In this document: one piece after another, positions 1 through 9,201 of the stretch
Position numbering within the stretch: position 1 is the first letter of the stretch
Layout: each line of letters starts with the position of its first letter
Assembly: GCF_003427025.1 (NCBI RefSeq)
Contig: NZ_QVAI01000014.1
Coordinates: forward strand, 62,001 to 126,000
Direction: 5' to 3'
Length of the DNA stretch: 64,000 nt
Source: Jiangella endophytica
GTDB lineage: Bacteria; Actinomycetota; Actinomycetes; Jiangellales; Jiangellaceae
Program-made: the position numbers and the translations under genes
Notes under the pieces: model-generated
Databases searched by the model: none
Told to the model about the DNA's origin: nothing
The model's input: the letters and a program-made list of their open reading frames with translations, nothing else

Positions 1-1
1 C

Positions 2-1543
2 GCGGGCGCGATCCGCGCCCGCCTCGTCCGGCCGATGCCGGCCGACCGCGTCTGGGGCTGGCTCGGCCCGCTGCTGGTCGGAGTGGTCGCGGCGGTGCTG
101 CGACTGGTCGACCTCGGCCGGCCGAACAAGATCATCTTCGATGAGACGTACTACGCCAAGGACGCCTACTCGCAACTGCTGTTCGGCTACTCGCGCAAGT
201 TCACCGAGGACGCCAACGAGCGCATCCTGAGCGGCGACCTCGATGTCTTCCTCAACGAGCCGTCGTTCGTCGTGCACCCGCCGGTCGGCAAGTTCCTCAT
301 CGGCCAGGGCATCCGGGTGTTCGGCATGGACCCGTTCGGCTGGCGCATCGCCGTCGCGCTGTGCGGCGTGGCGACGGTGATCATGGTCGCCCGCATCGGG
401 CGGCGGCTGTTCCGCTCGACCCTGCTCGGGTGCGTCGCCGGTCTGCTGCTGGCCGTCGACGGCCTGTCGATCGTGATGAGCCGGACGGCGGTGCTCGACG
501 GCATCCTGGCGATGTTCATCGTCGCGGCGTTCGGCTGTCTGCTCGTCGACCGCGACCAGATGCGAGCCAAATACGCCGACTGGGCCGAGTCACGGCTGGC
601 CCGCGGGCTGACGGCGCCGGGCGACGGTCCGCTGTTCTGGTGGCGGCCGTGGCGGCTGGCGGCCGGCGTCATGCTCGGCCTGGCCTGCGGAACGAAGTGG
701 AGCGGGCTGTACGCCGTGGCGGTGTTCGGCCTGATGACGGTGTTGTGGGAGATCGGCGCGCGGCGTGCGGCCGGGCTGCGCAGCCCCGTTCTCAACTCAC
801 TGCTGCGCGACGGTCCGGTGGCGTTCCTGTCGATGGTCGTCACGGCGGCGTTCGTGTACGTGGTGTCGTGGTGGGGCTGGATCTTCTCGTCGAACGGGTG
901 GAGCCGGCAGTGGGCGACGGACAACGCACCGTCCGCGTTCGGCACGCTGTTCCCGAGCTGGGCGCGCAGCCTGTGGCACTACCACGCGGAGATGTGGCGG
1001 TTCCATCGCGACCTCAACACTCCGCACGACTACCAGTCCAAGCCGTGGGAGTGGCTCTACCTCGGGCGGCCGGTGTCGTTCGACTACGAGGGGTACGACC
1101 TCGGCCAGGCCGGCTGCAAGGTGGAACGGTGCAGTCAGGCGGTCCTCGCGCTGGGGACGCCGCCGCTGTGGTGGGGCGCCTGCGCGGCGCTGCTGGTGTG
1201 CCTGTGGTGGTGGTTCTTCCGCCGCGACTGGCGGGCCGGGGCGATCCTGGCCGGGTTCATCGCGACCTGGGTGCCGTGGCTGTTCTTCACCGACCGCACC
1301 ATCTTCTACTTCTACGCGGTCGCGATCGTGCCGTTCCTGGTGCTGGCCGTGACGTTCGCGCTGGGGCTGATCATCGGGCCACCGGACGCCTCACCCCGAC
1401 GGCGCGCCGTCGGGGTGGCGATCGCCGGCGGCTACATCCTGATCGTCGTGGCCGTCGCCGCCTGGTTCTACCCGATCCACGTCGACCAGCTGATCTCGTA
1501 CGACGCGTGGCGGTCGCGCATGTGGTTCAGCAGCTGGATCTAG
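2..1543 (+). CDS. Protein O-mannosyltransferase (PMT, GT39), 5' truncated by window
   Basis: Polytopic membrane enzyme that moves mannose from polyprenyl-phosphate-mannose onto Ser/Thr of exported proteins. The frame is open through the left edge, so the first Met in view (position 35) is probably internal and the true N-terminus lies outside the window. Counting from that Met, the acidic first-loop motif FDETYYAKD (about residues 35-43) and HPPVGK (about 81-86) are PMT signatures. Many Trp/Leu/Val-rich membrane segments follow and the protein ends in SSWI, typical of actinobacterial PMTs. It stops four bases before the convergent exporter gene. The family call is strong; glycan and substrate specificity cannot be read from sequence. 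Confidence 0.93.
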   Translation, partial: AGAIRARLVRPMPADRVWGWLGPLLVGVVAAVLRLVDLGRPNKIIFDETYYAKDAYSQLLFGYSRKFTEDANERILSGDLDVFLNEPSFVVHPPVGKFLIGQGIRVFGMDPFGWRIAVALCGVATVIMVARIGRRLFRSTLLGCVAGLLLAVDGLSIVMSRTAVLDGILAMFIVAAFGCLLVDRDQMRAKYADWAESRLARGLTAPGDGPLFWWRPWRLAAGVMLGLACGTKWSGLYAVAVFGLMTVLWEIGARRAAGLRSPVLNSLLRDGPVAFLSMVVTAAFVYVVSWWGWIFSSNGWSRQWATDNAPSAFGTLFPSWARSLWHYHAEMWRFHRDLNTPHDYQSKPWEWLYLGRPVSFDYEGYDLGQAGCKVERCSQAVLALGTPPLWWGACAALLVCLWWWFFRRDWRAGAILAGFIATWVPWLFFTDRTIFYFYAVAIVPFLVLAVTFALGLIIGPPDASPRRRAVGVAIAGGYILIVVAVAAWFYPIHVDQLISYDAWRSRMWFSSWI

Positions 1544-1547
1544 CCCG

Positions 1548-2135
1548 TCAGATGAGCTCGGCGATGCCCTCGATCAGCAGCCAGACGCCGAACAGGACGA
1601 ACAGCGCGGCGGCACCGACCTGGATCAGCCGCTCGGGCAGCCGCTGACCGAGATAGCGCCCGACGACGATCGCCAGCGCGTCGGCGGCGACCATGCCGAC
1701 CGTCGATCCGATCCAGACACCGACCCAGTCGTTGTCGGCGGCCAGCGTGATGGTGGCGAGCATGGTCTTGTCGCCCAGCTCGGCCAGGAAGAACGCCGTC
1801 CCGACAGCGATCACCGCCGCCCGCGTCGCCCGTTCGGCCTTCCCCTGCTCCTCGTCGGTCAGGCTGTCGCCGCGCCACGTCCAGGCCGCGAAGCCGAAGA
1901 ACGCGACAGCCGCGATGACGTTGATCCAGCCGGTCGGGAGCGCCTCGCCCAGTCCGAAGCCGATCGCGACCGACGCCAGGTGCACGACGGTGGTCGCGAT
2001 CGTGATGCCGAGGATGACGTGCCACGCCTTGAAGCGGGTGGCAAACGTCAACGCCATCAACTGAGACTTGTCGCCGAGCTCCGCCACGAAGATGACGCCG
2101 AAGCTCAAGAGGAACGCGGCCCAAAGGTCGGCCAT
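1548..2135 (-). CDS. GDT1/TMEM165 (UPF0016) family Mn2+ exporter
   Basis: Inner-membrane cation transporter of 195 residues that exports manganese (calcium in some relatives). The two hallmark repeats are present: AELGDKSQ (about residues 18-25) and AELGDKTM (about 118-125), each in a hydrophobic helix, as expected for the duplicated E-x-G-D-K/R-S/T fold. A longer upstream reading frame exists, but the Met at 2135 is chosen because GAAGGGA lies just before it and the family starts with a short stretch before the first helix. A manganese riboswitch lies directly upstream on the same strand, which independently supports Mn2+ as the substrate. Confidence 0.93.
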   Translation of the reverse strand: MADLWAAFLLSFGVIFVAELGDKSQLMALTFATRFKAWHVILGITIATTVVHLASVAIGFGLGEALPTGWINVIAAVAFFGFAAWTWRGDSLTDEEQGKAERATRAAVIAVGTAFFLAELGDKTMLATITLAADNDWVGVWIGSTVGMVAADALAIVVGRYLGQRLPERLIQVGAAALFVLFGVWLLIEGIAELI

Positions 2136-2194
2136 CGGATCCCTTCCGGTCACGCCGGGACCGGAAGACGCGAGACTCCGACCCGGCATTGCTG

Positions 2195-2296
2195 CCATGG
2201 GTCGAAGGTCTCGCCCGCCTCTCGAAAGAGGCCGCGCGGCCGGACGCCGGAGCGTCAGTATGTCGACCGCGACATTGGGGGCTACTCCCCTTCGCT
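2195..2296 (-). promoter_or_regulatory. yybP-ykoY manganese riboswitch
   Basis: Read on the minus strand, the leader of the GDT1-type exporter carries the conserved yybP-ykoY blocks in order: AAGGGGAGTAGC (2292-2281), GACATACT (about 2264-2257) and GGGCGAGACC (2216-2207), followed by an ATG at 2135. This RNA class binds Mn2+ and switches on manganese exporters of exactly this type. Boundaries are approximate because only the conserved loops were matched, not a full covariance model. Confidence 0.9.
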
Positions 2297-2469
2297 GCGA
2301 GCAGCCTACCGGGATCACTGATGAGGAATCCAGCCGACGTGCGCAGACTCACACCCCGCGGTTCACCGCCCGGACATCCGGCGATCAGCCAACCCGGCCG
2401 CCAGCCCGGCGAGCCCCACGCTGCCCGCCGGCCCGCTGACCGCCCAGCTGCCAATCCAGCGCTGGTCCA

Positions 2470-3744
2470 TCACTCCCGTTCGCCTGGGACGGCGACGTCG
2501 CGAGCTTCGTCCGCGTCGCTCATGCCGGAGTCGGAGCGGGCGGCGCGGTGGACGACGATCGCGGCGAGCGCCATGATGGCGGCCCCGGCCAGCGCCGGCA
2601 TGTTGACCTCCGTGACCTCGGCCAGTGCGCCGAACAGCAGCGCACCGACCGGCGCGCCGACGATGCCGATCGTGCGCTGGGCCGACGACACCCGGCCGAG
2701 CAGTTCGTCGGGCGTCCGCTGCTGCATCAGCGTGACGAAGTGGACGTTGAGCACCATGCCCGCGAGCCCGAACACCGCGAGCGCCACGGCCGTCGCCGCC
2801 GGATGAGCGACGCCGCCGATGACCAGCAGACAGCCGGTCTGCGCCGTGAGCGCCAGCACCATGGCCGTCACGCCGCCACCCACCCACCGCCCGATCCGCG
2901 TCGCGACCAGCCCACCCACCACCCCACCAGCGCCATAGGCCGCCAGCACCAGCCCGAACACGACGTCGGAAGCACCGGCCCAGCGGGTGATGATCAGCAC
3001 CAGCAGCGCCTGGAGCCCACCGATCACCATGTTGCCGAGCAGGTTGGCGAGGCAGCCCCCGCGCAGCAGCCGGTCGCGCCAGAGCCGCCGCACGCCGGCC
3101 GCGATCTCGGACCGCAGCGTGGACCCGCCCGGCCGGCTCGCCACGGCCACCCCCGACCGTGGCAGCGACGCGATCAGCGCGGCCGCCACCAGGTACGTCG
3201 CCGCGTCGACCGCGAACGGCAGCGCCACCCCGGCCGTCACCAGCAGCCCGGCGGCGGGGGCGCCGAGGAACGTCCCGGCCAGCGCCTGGCCGGTCATCAG
3301 CCGAGCGTTGGCCGAGGGCAGGGCCGTCCGGGGCACCAGAGTCGGCAGGATGGCCGTGGCCGCGTTGTCGAACAGCGTCTGCAGCGTGGTGAGCGCGAAC
3401 GCGAGCACCGCCAGCACGGCGAGGTGCGCGTGTCCGAGCGCCAGCGCCACCGCGAACGCCGCGACCAGCAGCCCGCGCGCGAGATCGACCGTCCACATGG
3501 CCCGCCGCCGGTCGACGCGATCGGCCAGCGCGCCGCCGAGCAGGCCGAACACCAGCCAGGGCAGATAGCCGGCCGCCGACACCACCGACAGCAGGAACGG
3601 AGACGTCGTCAGGCCGGCCGCGACCAGCGGAAACGCGACGTTGCGCACGGCGTCGCCGAAGCGCGACAGCACGGCGGCCGACCACAGCCGCCCGTATCCG
3701 CCACGCCAGCGCACGGTCTCGCCGGTCTCCGTGATGATCACCAT
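2470..3744 (-). CDS. MFS exporter (MFS_3 / EntS-like)
   Basis: Secondary transporter of 424 residues with about 12 hydrophobic segments, resembling the enterobactin/macrolide efflux branch of the major facilitator superfamily. The cytoplasmic loop motif GGALADRVDRRRAM follows the second helix, and a second-half repeat with GLVATRIGRWVGGG is visible. An upstream extension of the frame is proline/arginine-rich and unlike a transporter, so the start is placed at the ATG at 3744 (MVIITETGE). It is divergent from the DUF2252 gene with about 90 bases between. Substrate unknown. Confidence 0.85.
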   Translation of the reverse strand: MVIITETGETVRWRGGYGRLWSAAVLSRFGDAVRNVAFPLVAAGLTTSPFLLSVVSAAGYLPWLVFGLLGGALADRVDRRRAMWTVDLARGLLVAAFAVALALGHAHLAVLAVLAFALTTLQTLFDNAATAILPTLVPRTALPSANARLMTGQALAGTFLGAPAAGLLVTAGVALPFAVDAATYLVAAALIASLPRSGVAVASRPGGSTLRSEIAAGVRRLWRDRLLRGGCLANLLGNMVIGGLQALLVLIITRWAGASDVVFGLVLAAYGAGGVVGGLVATRIGRWVGGGVTAMVLALTAQTGCLLVIGGVAHPAATAVALAVFGLAGMVLNVHFVTLMQQRTPDELLGRVSSAQRTIGIVGAPVGALLFGALAEVTEVNMPALAGAAIMALAAIVVHRAARSDSGMSDADEARDVAVPGERE

Positions 3745-3837
3745 GGGGCCGAACGCTAGTTCGAGGGTCCGACAAGGTCCGCGCGTCGGCTCGGCGGGCA
3801 GGGCAGACTGTCGGGACGCCCCGACGAACGGAGATCC

Positions 3838-5238
3838 ATGACCATCAGCACCGTCCAGGAGAACCGCGCCGCGGGCAAGCAGTTGCGGACCACCCTCGCC
3901 CGGTCCGGCCACGCCGAGGTCACACGGGCGGCATCAGCCGAGCGGGACCCCGTCGCGATCCTCATCGACCAGCACTCGAGCCGGCTCGCCGGCCTCATCC
4001 CGGTGCGCATCGGACGGATGCTGCAGTCGCCGTTCGCGTACTACCGCGGCACCGCGGCGGTCATGGCGCACGATCTGTCGACCGGCCCCCGGACCGGTGT
4101 CGAGGTGGTCTCCTGCGGCGACGCCCACGTGTCCAACTTCGGGCTGTTCGCGTCGCCTGAGCGCCGGCTGCTGTTCGACCTCAACGACTTCGACGAGGCC
4201 GGCAACGCCCCGTGGGAGTGGGACGTCAAGCGGCTCGCGGCGAGCGTGTACGTGGGCGCCCGCGACATCGGCATGAGCGAGCCGGCCTGCACGGACGCCG
4301 CCGAGGCCGCGGTCCGCGCGTATCGGGAGTCGCTGGCCGGTCTGTACGAGCTGTCGGCACTGGAGCGGTACTACTACCAGGTCGACGCCGAGCAGCTGCC
4401 CGGTCTCACCGCCGCCGGCAACCGCGCCGTCGTCCGCAAGACGGTGAAGAAGGCGCGGTCGCGGACCTCCGAGCAGGTGCTCGCGAAGATCGTCACCACG
4501 GAGGCCGACGGGCGCCGGCGCATCGCCGACCAGCCGCCCATCACCCGCCACGTCGACCACGCGACGGTCGAGCAGTTGCAGATGCTGTTCGAGCGCTACC
4601 GCACCACGCTGCGCCAGGACGTCGCGCTGTTGCTGTCGCAGTTCGCGCTGGTCGACTACGTGCTCCGAGTGGTCGGCGTGGGCAGTGTCGGCACCCGCTG
4701 CTACGTGCTGATGTTCGTCGGCCCGCACGGCGAGCCGCTGTTCCTGCAGGCCAAAGAGGCCCAGCCGTCCGTACTGGCGACGTACGGCGGCATGCCCGAC
4801 GCGCTGCCCGACGGCGTGCCCGGGACCGGCGAGCCGCACACGCAGGGGCACCGGGTGGTGGCGGCGCAGCGAATCCTGCAGGCGCAGTCCGACCCGTTCC
4901 TCGGCTGGATCACCGGCTGGGCCGGCGAGGCGGTGAACAAGCCGCGCGTGGACTACTACTGGCGGCAGTTCCGCGACATGAAGGGATCGGTCGACCTCGC
5001 CGCGCTCACGCCGTCGCAGTTCACCGACTACGGCGTGCTGTGCGGCGGGCTGCTCGCGCGAGCACACAGCCAGTCGCCGGGCGGCGCGGTGATCCGCGGC
5101 TATCTGGGCCAGTCCGACGCCTTCGACCGGGCCGTCGCCCGGTGGTCGCGCGGCTACGCCGACCAGTGCGAGGCCGACTACGCCGCTCTCGCCGTCGCCG
5201 TGAAGTCCGGACGGCTGCCAGCCGAGCACGGCATCTGA
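3838..5238 (+). CDS. DUF2252 family protein (kinase-like fold)
   Basis: Cytosolic protein of 466 residues. The central motifs are those of the DUF2252 family, which resembles small-molecule phosphotransferases: GDAHVSNFG (residues 94-102) corresponds to the catalytic H-x-x-N loop, and DLNDFDE (114-120) to the metal-binding DFD. Later WEWDVKRLA and GxGSVGTRCYV segments also fit. Full length, ATG with GGAGATCC in front. Known members are poorly characterised; a phosphotransfer role is an inference from fold. It stands alone, convergent with the ArsR-SRPBCC pair. Confidence 0.85.
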   Translation: MTISTVQENRAAGKQLRTTLARSGHAEVTRAASAERDPVAILIDQHSSRLAGLIPVRIGRMLQSPFAYYRGTAAVMAHDLSTGPRTGVEVVSCGDAHVSNFGLFASPERRLLFDLNDFDEAGNAPWEWDVKRLAASVYVGARDIGMSEPACTDAAEAAVRAYRESLAGLYELSALERYYYQVDAEQLPGLTAAGNRAVVRKTVKKARSRTSEQVLAKIVTTEADGRRRIADQPPITRHVDHATVEQLQMLFERYRTTLRQDVALLLSQFALVDYVLRVVGVGSVGTRCYVLMFVGPHGEPLFLQAKEAQPSVLATYGGMPDALPDGVPGTGEPHTQGHRVVAAQRILQAQSDPFLGWITGWAGEAVNKPRVDYYWRQFRDMKGSVDLAALTPSQFTDYGVLCGGLLARAHSQSPGGAVIRGYLGQSDAFDRAVARWSRGYADQCEADYAALAVAVKSGRLPAEHGI

Positions 5239-5291
5239 CGCGACGTCACCCGCAAGCGCCCACCCCGTCGGCCCATCCGGGGGCGCCGGGC

Positions 5292-5951
5292 TCAGCCCTG
5301 CGGCGCTTCGGTGCCGGTGTAGAAGGCGGTGGTCCGGTCGGCGGCGCCCTGTGCGGCCTCGGGAGTGGCGAATCCGCTCTCGACGTTGGCGTCGCGCCAC
5401 TTCTCGCTGGCCAGGCCGACGAACCGCTTGCCGTCGTCGGAGATGGTCCAGGCCTCGACGGCCTTCGGGTCGACCTGCTCGCCGCCGGAGCCGAGGTGGA
5501 GGGCCATGCCGATGAACGCGAGGTCCCAGCCGAGGCCGACCGCGCCCGGGCCGTAGAGGTCCCAGAACTCCAGCGAAGCGCTGTTGACCAGTGCGATGTG
5601 CTCGAGCTCGAGCCGGGTCCGCTCGTCGTCCTCTGCGGTGAACCGGACCTCGATCCAGCTGACCTCGCCGTTGAACTCCCAGGTGGCGGCGAAGCTCTTG
5701 GGCGGGTCGCAGTGCTCGACGGTGCCGCCGGCGTTGCCCTCGACCTGGTAGCGACCGCCGACCTTCAGCTCACCGCTCACCGGCGAGAACCAGCGCGGGA
5801 TGCGCTCGGGGTTGGTGCAGGCGTCCCAGACGTCCTCGACGGTGGCGGGGTAGACCTGGCTGATGGTGACCGTGCGAGCCTCACCGGCCTCGATGGTGCT
5901 GGAGCCGACCTGGCGGCGCACGGCGTTGACCTGCTCGACGACATCGATCAT
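5292..5951 (-). CDS. SRPBCC (AHSA1-like) domain protein
   Basis: 219-residue START/Bet v1-like domain of the activator-of-Hsp90 type, a hydrophobic cavity fold that binds small ligands. The N-terminal pattern VTISQVYPATVEDVWDACT followed by RIPRWFSPV is the diagnostic beginning of this family, and a long C-terminal helix region follows. The start ATG at 5951 overlaps the stop of the upstream ArsR gene as ATGA, so the two are translationally coupled. ArsR-SRPBCC pairs are very common in Actinomycetota; a detoxification or stress role is usually proposed but unproven. Confidence 0.88.
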   Translation of the reverse strand: MIDVVEQVNAVRRQVGSSTIEAGEARTVTISQVYPATVEDVWDACTNPERIPRWFSPVSGELKVGGRYQVEGNAGGTVEHCDPPKSFAATWEFNGEVSWIEVRFTAEDDERTRLELEHIALVNSASLEFWDLYGPGAVGLGWDLAFIGMALHLGSGGEQVDPKAVEAWTISDDGKRFVGLASEKWRDANVESGFATPEAAQGAADRTTAFYTGTEAPQG

Positions 5952-6319
5952 GAGGTGTTCTCCTGGTCCGAGTCCTGGCCGGCCTGCTCCTGCAGCCGGC
6001 GTTGGCGCTTGCCCCTGGCCAGTTCGGTGGCCAGCGCCTCCAGAGGAGGGGTCCAGAATCGCCGGAAGCGGTCGAGCCACGCGTCGACGTCGCGAAGCGG
6101 CTCGGTGCTGACGGCGTACAGGCGGCGGGCGCCCTCGGGCCGCACGGTGGCGAACCCGGACTCGCGCAGCACCTTGAGATGCTGCGACACCGCCGGCTGC
6201 GAGATGCCGAACTCCTGCTGGATGACGGACGTGACGGCACCGGAGGTCAGCTCGCCGTCGGCGAGCAGCTCCAGGATGCGGCGACGAACCGGGTCGCCGA
6301 GCACGTCGAAGGCATGCAC
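5948..6319 (-). CDS. ArsR-family winged-helix repressor
   Basis: 123-residue DNA-binding regulator. Residues 1-85 form the ArsR winged helix: MHAFDVLGDPVRRRILELL, then the recognition helix SQPAVSQHLKVLRESG, then the wing PEGARRLYAV. No Cys pair of the metal-sensing subgroup is present, so it is probably not a classical arsenic sensor. It is first gene of a two-gene operon with the SRPBCC protein and is preceded by a good promoter overlapped by a perfect palindrome, which suggests autorepression. Confidence 0.9.
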   Translation of the reverse strand: MHAFDVLGDPVRRRILELLADGELTSGAVTSVIQQEFGISQPAVSQHLKVLRESGFATVRPEGARRLYAVSTEPLRDVDAWLDRFRRFWTPPLEALATELARGKRQRRLQEQAGQDSDQENTS

Positions 6320-6324
6320 ACTCG

Positions 6325-6356
6325 CAACCTATCGCCCTTCGCTTATATAAGTCAAC
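6325..6356 (-). promoter_or_regulatory. arsR promoter with palindromic operator
   Basis: On the minus strand TTGACT is followed after 17-18 bases by TAGGTT, about 10 bases before the arsR ATG, so the message has a very short leader. The perfect 10-base palindrome CTTATATAAG (6342-6351) overlaps the -35 element, the expected place for an ArsR operator. The -35 also overlaps the stop codon of the upstream MFS gene. Confidence 0.6.
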
Positions 6357-7671
6357 GCTGCAATTCTTCGTCCGGCGGCGCGTCGACCCCCGCCGGCGAG
6401 GTCGGCGAGTCCGGCTCGACCGACGAGCCGGGCACCGTGACGGCGACGTCGGCCGGCGCACCCTGCCGGCGGCTGCCGACGAGGAACGGCGCGGCGACCA
6501 ACTGGATCAGGCCGCCCAGCGCCAGCGACGTGCCGTAACCGTAGACGTCGGCGGCCCGGCCCAGCGCCGGCTGGATGACCACGCCGCCCGCGTTGCCCAT
6601 CAGCGAGTCGAACGACAGCACCGTCGCTCGCTGCTTCGACGGGATCATGTCGTTGAGGTAGGCCTGCCGGATCGGCATCAGCGCCGCACCGAGCAGCGCC
6701 CAGACCACCAGCAGCACGAGCGCCGCCCAGAACGCCTCGGTCACGCCGAGCAGCCCCAGCACGCCGGCGCTGATGACCGTCGCGCCGATCAGCGCCGTCG
6801 TCCGCTTGCGGAACAGCAGCCGGACGCGTGGAGCGGAGTACCCGCCGACCACCTGCGCACCGGCCATCACCGCGGCCGCCAGCCCGGCCACCGAGTAGGC
6901 GTCGGGGTCGCCGTACAGCTCCAGCAGGTACGGCTGCAGCGCGTAGAACGTGTAGAAGCTGACGCCGGACGCGAACGGCGCGGCCAGCATGACCCACCGC
7001 ACCGGCGGGTTGCGCAGCCCGTGCTCGATGGACGCCGACCAGATGCCCCGCATTACCCGCAGCGGGCTGGTCGTCCGGTCGGGCGTGAAGCCGAGATCCT
7101 TCATCAGGACGTACGCGACGACGAACATCGCCACGAGCACGCCGGCTCGCAGCAGCATCGGCACGCCCAGCGTCGTCGCCTGCGCGATCACGCCGCCGGC
7201 GACCGAGCCGCCCAGCATGGCGACGCCGGACACCATCTGGCCGCGGCCGAACACCGCCTCGAGGCTGCCCTCGTACCCGGCGAAGTGCAGCGCGTCGACC
7301 AGCCACGCCTCGACCGCGCCGGAGAAGAACGTGAACCCCAGGCCGAGCAGCGCCGACACCACGGCCCACGCCCAGAACGGCGCGCTGATCTGCCACATCA
7401 GGTAGTAGAGCGCGGTCGTCACGGCCAGCGTCAGGGTGCCGAGCAGATACGACGCCCGCCGGCCGACGGTGTCGGCGACCACCCCGGTCGGGACCTCGAA
7501 GAGCACCATGCCGACCGTGAAGAACGCGTTGGCGGCGAACGCCTCCAGGTTGCTCAGGCCGGCATCGAGCAGGAACAGCGTGTTGATGCCCCAGATGAAC
7601 GACGCGGCCAGCGTGTTGCCGAGCATCAACGTGATGTAGACGCCCTGGATGCGGCGGGCCTGCGTGGTCAT
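6352..7671 (-). CDS. MFS transporter
   Basis: 439-residue major facilitator with about 12 transmembrane segments. The helix 2-3 loop reads EVPTGVVADTVGRRAS, the standard MFS signature A, and the second half holds RKRTTALIG between helices. The C-terminal 40 residues are hydrophilic and cytosolic. The gene lies just upstream of arsR on the same strand, with only 32 bases between its stop and the arsR start, but arsR has its own promoter there, so co-regulation is uncertain. Substrate not recognisable; a drug or metabolite exporter is likely. Confidence 0.87.
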   Translation of the reverse strand: MTTQARRIQGVYITLMLGNTLAASFIWGINTLFLLDAGLSNLEAFAANAFFTVGMVLFEVPTGVVADTVGRRASYLLGTLTLAVTTALYYLMWQISAPFWAWAVVSALLGLGFTFFSGAVEAWLVDALHFAGYEGSLEAVFGRGQMVSGVAMLGGSVAGGVIAQATTLGVPMLLRAGVLVAMFVVAYVLMKDLGFTPDRTTSPLRVMRGIWSASIEHGLRNPPVRWVMLAAPFASGVSFYTFYALQPYLLELYGDPDAYSVAGLAAAVMAGAQVVGGYSAPRVRLLFRKRTTALIGATVISAGVLGLLGVTEAFWAALVLLVVWALLGAALMPIRQAYLNDMIPSKQRATVLSFDSLMGNAGGVVIQPALGRAADVYGYGTSLALGGLIQLVAAPFLVGSRRQGAPADVAVTVPGSSVEPDSPTSPAGVDAPPDEELQR

Positions 7672-7752
7672 CGGCGCGGTGTCCTCTCGTCCAGTCGCCT
7701 CGTCGCGACTGACTTCCTACAAGCGCCCGCGGACGCGAACTATGCCCGCTGG

Positions 7753-8718
7753 TCAGGTCCTCGCGGCGCGCTTGTCCAACACCTGCTGCAGCAGCGTCGG
7801 CCGGTCGGTCATGATGCCGTCGACGCCGAGGTCGATGAGCCGCTCCATCTCGGCGCGGTCGTTGATGGTCCAGACGTGGACGGCGAGGCCGCGACGGTGC
7901 GCGTCGGCGACGAAGTCGGCCGTGACGACCGGGACGCCCGACTGCGACGGCGGCACCTGCAGCGCGTGCTGGCCGTGCAGGGTGATGCCGGTCAGCGGGC
8001 CGAGCGTGTTCAGCCAGAACGCCGTGACCTGCGCGGTGCCCGGCGATGTGCTGACGTCGCGGTTGTACAGCTTGAACCGGGTGACGGCGCTGTCGGAGAA
8101 CGACGCGACGACGGTGTCGGTGCCGCGGCCGAACTCGCGCAGCAGGTCGGCCATGGTCCGCTCGTACGGCGACGTCTCGGGGCGGGTCCGCTTGATCTCG
8201 ACGTTGAGCAGCACGCCCGGGAACGCCTCGAGCACCTCGCGCAGCGTCGGGACGCGGAAGTCGGCCGCGGTGTAGCCGCCGGGCGCCGGCCGCTCGCCCG
8301 TGGCGACGCCGCGGAACACGTAGTCGCCGGGTGCGCCGTCGTGGCAGGTGCCGCACTCGGGGACGAACCAGTGCGCGGCGTCGAGCGCGCGGATCTGTTC
8401 GAGCGTCAGCTGGTCGACCCGGCCGGTGCTGTTCGTGGTGCGGTCGACGGTGGTGTCGTGCAGCACGACCAGCTCGCCGTCGGCCGTCGCGTGGACGTCG
8501 AGCTCGAGCACGTCGGCGCCCTTGTCGAGCGCCGTCCGGAACGCGTAGAGGGTGTCGGACGGCGCCTCGATCTCGCCGCCCTGGTGCGCGATGTTGAGAA
8601 CGCGTCGCTCGAGCCACGGGTTGTCCGCGGCAGCGACGGCCGGGGCGGCTGCGGCCGCCGTCGGAACGAGGACCGCGGCGACGGCGCCGGCGGCCAGGAG
8701 ACCGGTGAGCCTGCTCAT
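7753..8718 (-). CDS. Exported glycerophosphodiester phosphodiesterase
   Basis: 321-residue GDPD-family enzyme hydrolysing glycerophosphodiesters to glycerol-3-phosphate and an alcohol. The Met at 8718 opens an Ala-rich signal peptide (residues 1 to about 30); longer in-frame extensions are unlike a leader and rejected. Catalytic-site landmarks are HQGG (45-48), ELDVH (72-76) and LHD (86-88). The usual HRG and PENT signatures read HQG and PSDT here, so substrate preference may differ. It should act outside the membrane. Single gene, divergent from the VOC gene. Confidence 0.88.
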   Translation of the reverse strand: MSRLTGLLAAGAVAAVLVPTAAAAAPAVAAADNPWLERRVLNIAHQGGEIEAPSDTLYAFRTALDKGADVLELDVHATADGELVVLHDTTVDRTTNSTGRVDQLTLEQIRALDAAHWFVPECGTCHDGAPGDYVFRGVATGERPAPGGYTAADFRVPTLREVLEAFPGVLLNVEIKRTRPETSPYERTMADLLREFGRGTDTVVASFSDSAVTRFKLYNRDVSTSPGTAQVTAFWLNTLGPLTGITLHGQHALQVPPSQSGVPVVTADFVADAHRRGLAVHVWTINDRAEMERLIDLGVDGIMTDRPTLLQQVLDKRAART

Positions 8719-8796
8719 GGCCGAACCGTAGTGCCCGCCGGAGACAGTGGCGCCGACTCGAGGTGAATGTCGGACCCCGCGAGTACGGTCGCCGCC

Positions 8797-9201
8797 ATGA
8801 CGACCTACCCCAGCGTGTTGCAGACCGTGCTGGACACCACCGACACACGTGGCCTGGCGGAGTTCTACCGGCGGCTGCTCGGGTACGTGTACCGGCCCGG
8901 CCACGAGACCACCGACCCCGCCGGCGACGACTGGCTGGTTCTGCTCGACCAGGACGGCGGGCGCCGGCTGGCCTTCCAGCAGGTCGACCAGTTGACGCCC
9001 TCGACATGGCCGGACGGCGCGATCCCCCAGCAGTTGCACCTCGACATGACGGTGCCGTCGACGGACGAGCTGCTGGTCCAGCACGACCGCGTGCTCGAGC
9101 TGGGCGGCCGGATGATCTTCGACCGCATCGACGACCCCGGCGAGCCGTTGCGCGTCTACGCCGACCCGTCCGGCCACCCGTTCTGCATCTTCGTGGCCTG
9201 A
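8797..9201 (+). CDS. VOC-family (glyoxalase-like) protein
   Basis: 134-residue vicinal-oxygen-chelate domain with two beta-alpha-beta-beta-beta modules. It starts TTYPSVLQTVLDTTDTRGLA, has LHLDMTVPS in the middle and ends YADPSGHPFCIFVA, the classic C-terminal strand of glyoxalase/bleomycin-resistance-like proteins. Start chosen at the ATG at 8797 because residues before it do not belong to the fold. The specific reaction is unknown. Its last 46 bases overlap the end of the convergent membrane-protein gene. Confidence 0.85.
   Translation: MTTYPSVLQTVLDTTDTRGLAEFYRRLLGYVYRPGHETTDPAGDDWLVLLDQDGGRRLAFQQVDQLTPSTWPDGAIPQQLHLDMTVPSTDELLVQHDRVLELGGRMIFDRIDDPGEPLRVYADPSGHPFCIFVA

Noticed and set aside
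187-945. Many long antisense frames opposite core genes (for example opposite the PMT, SNF2, moeA and giant helicase genes)
   Set aside because: Arginine- or alanine-rich or low-complexity products expected from high GC; no family motifs or start signals.
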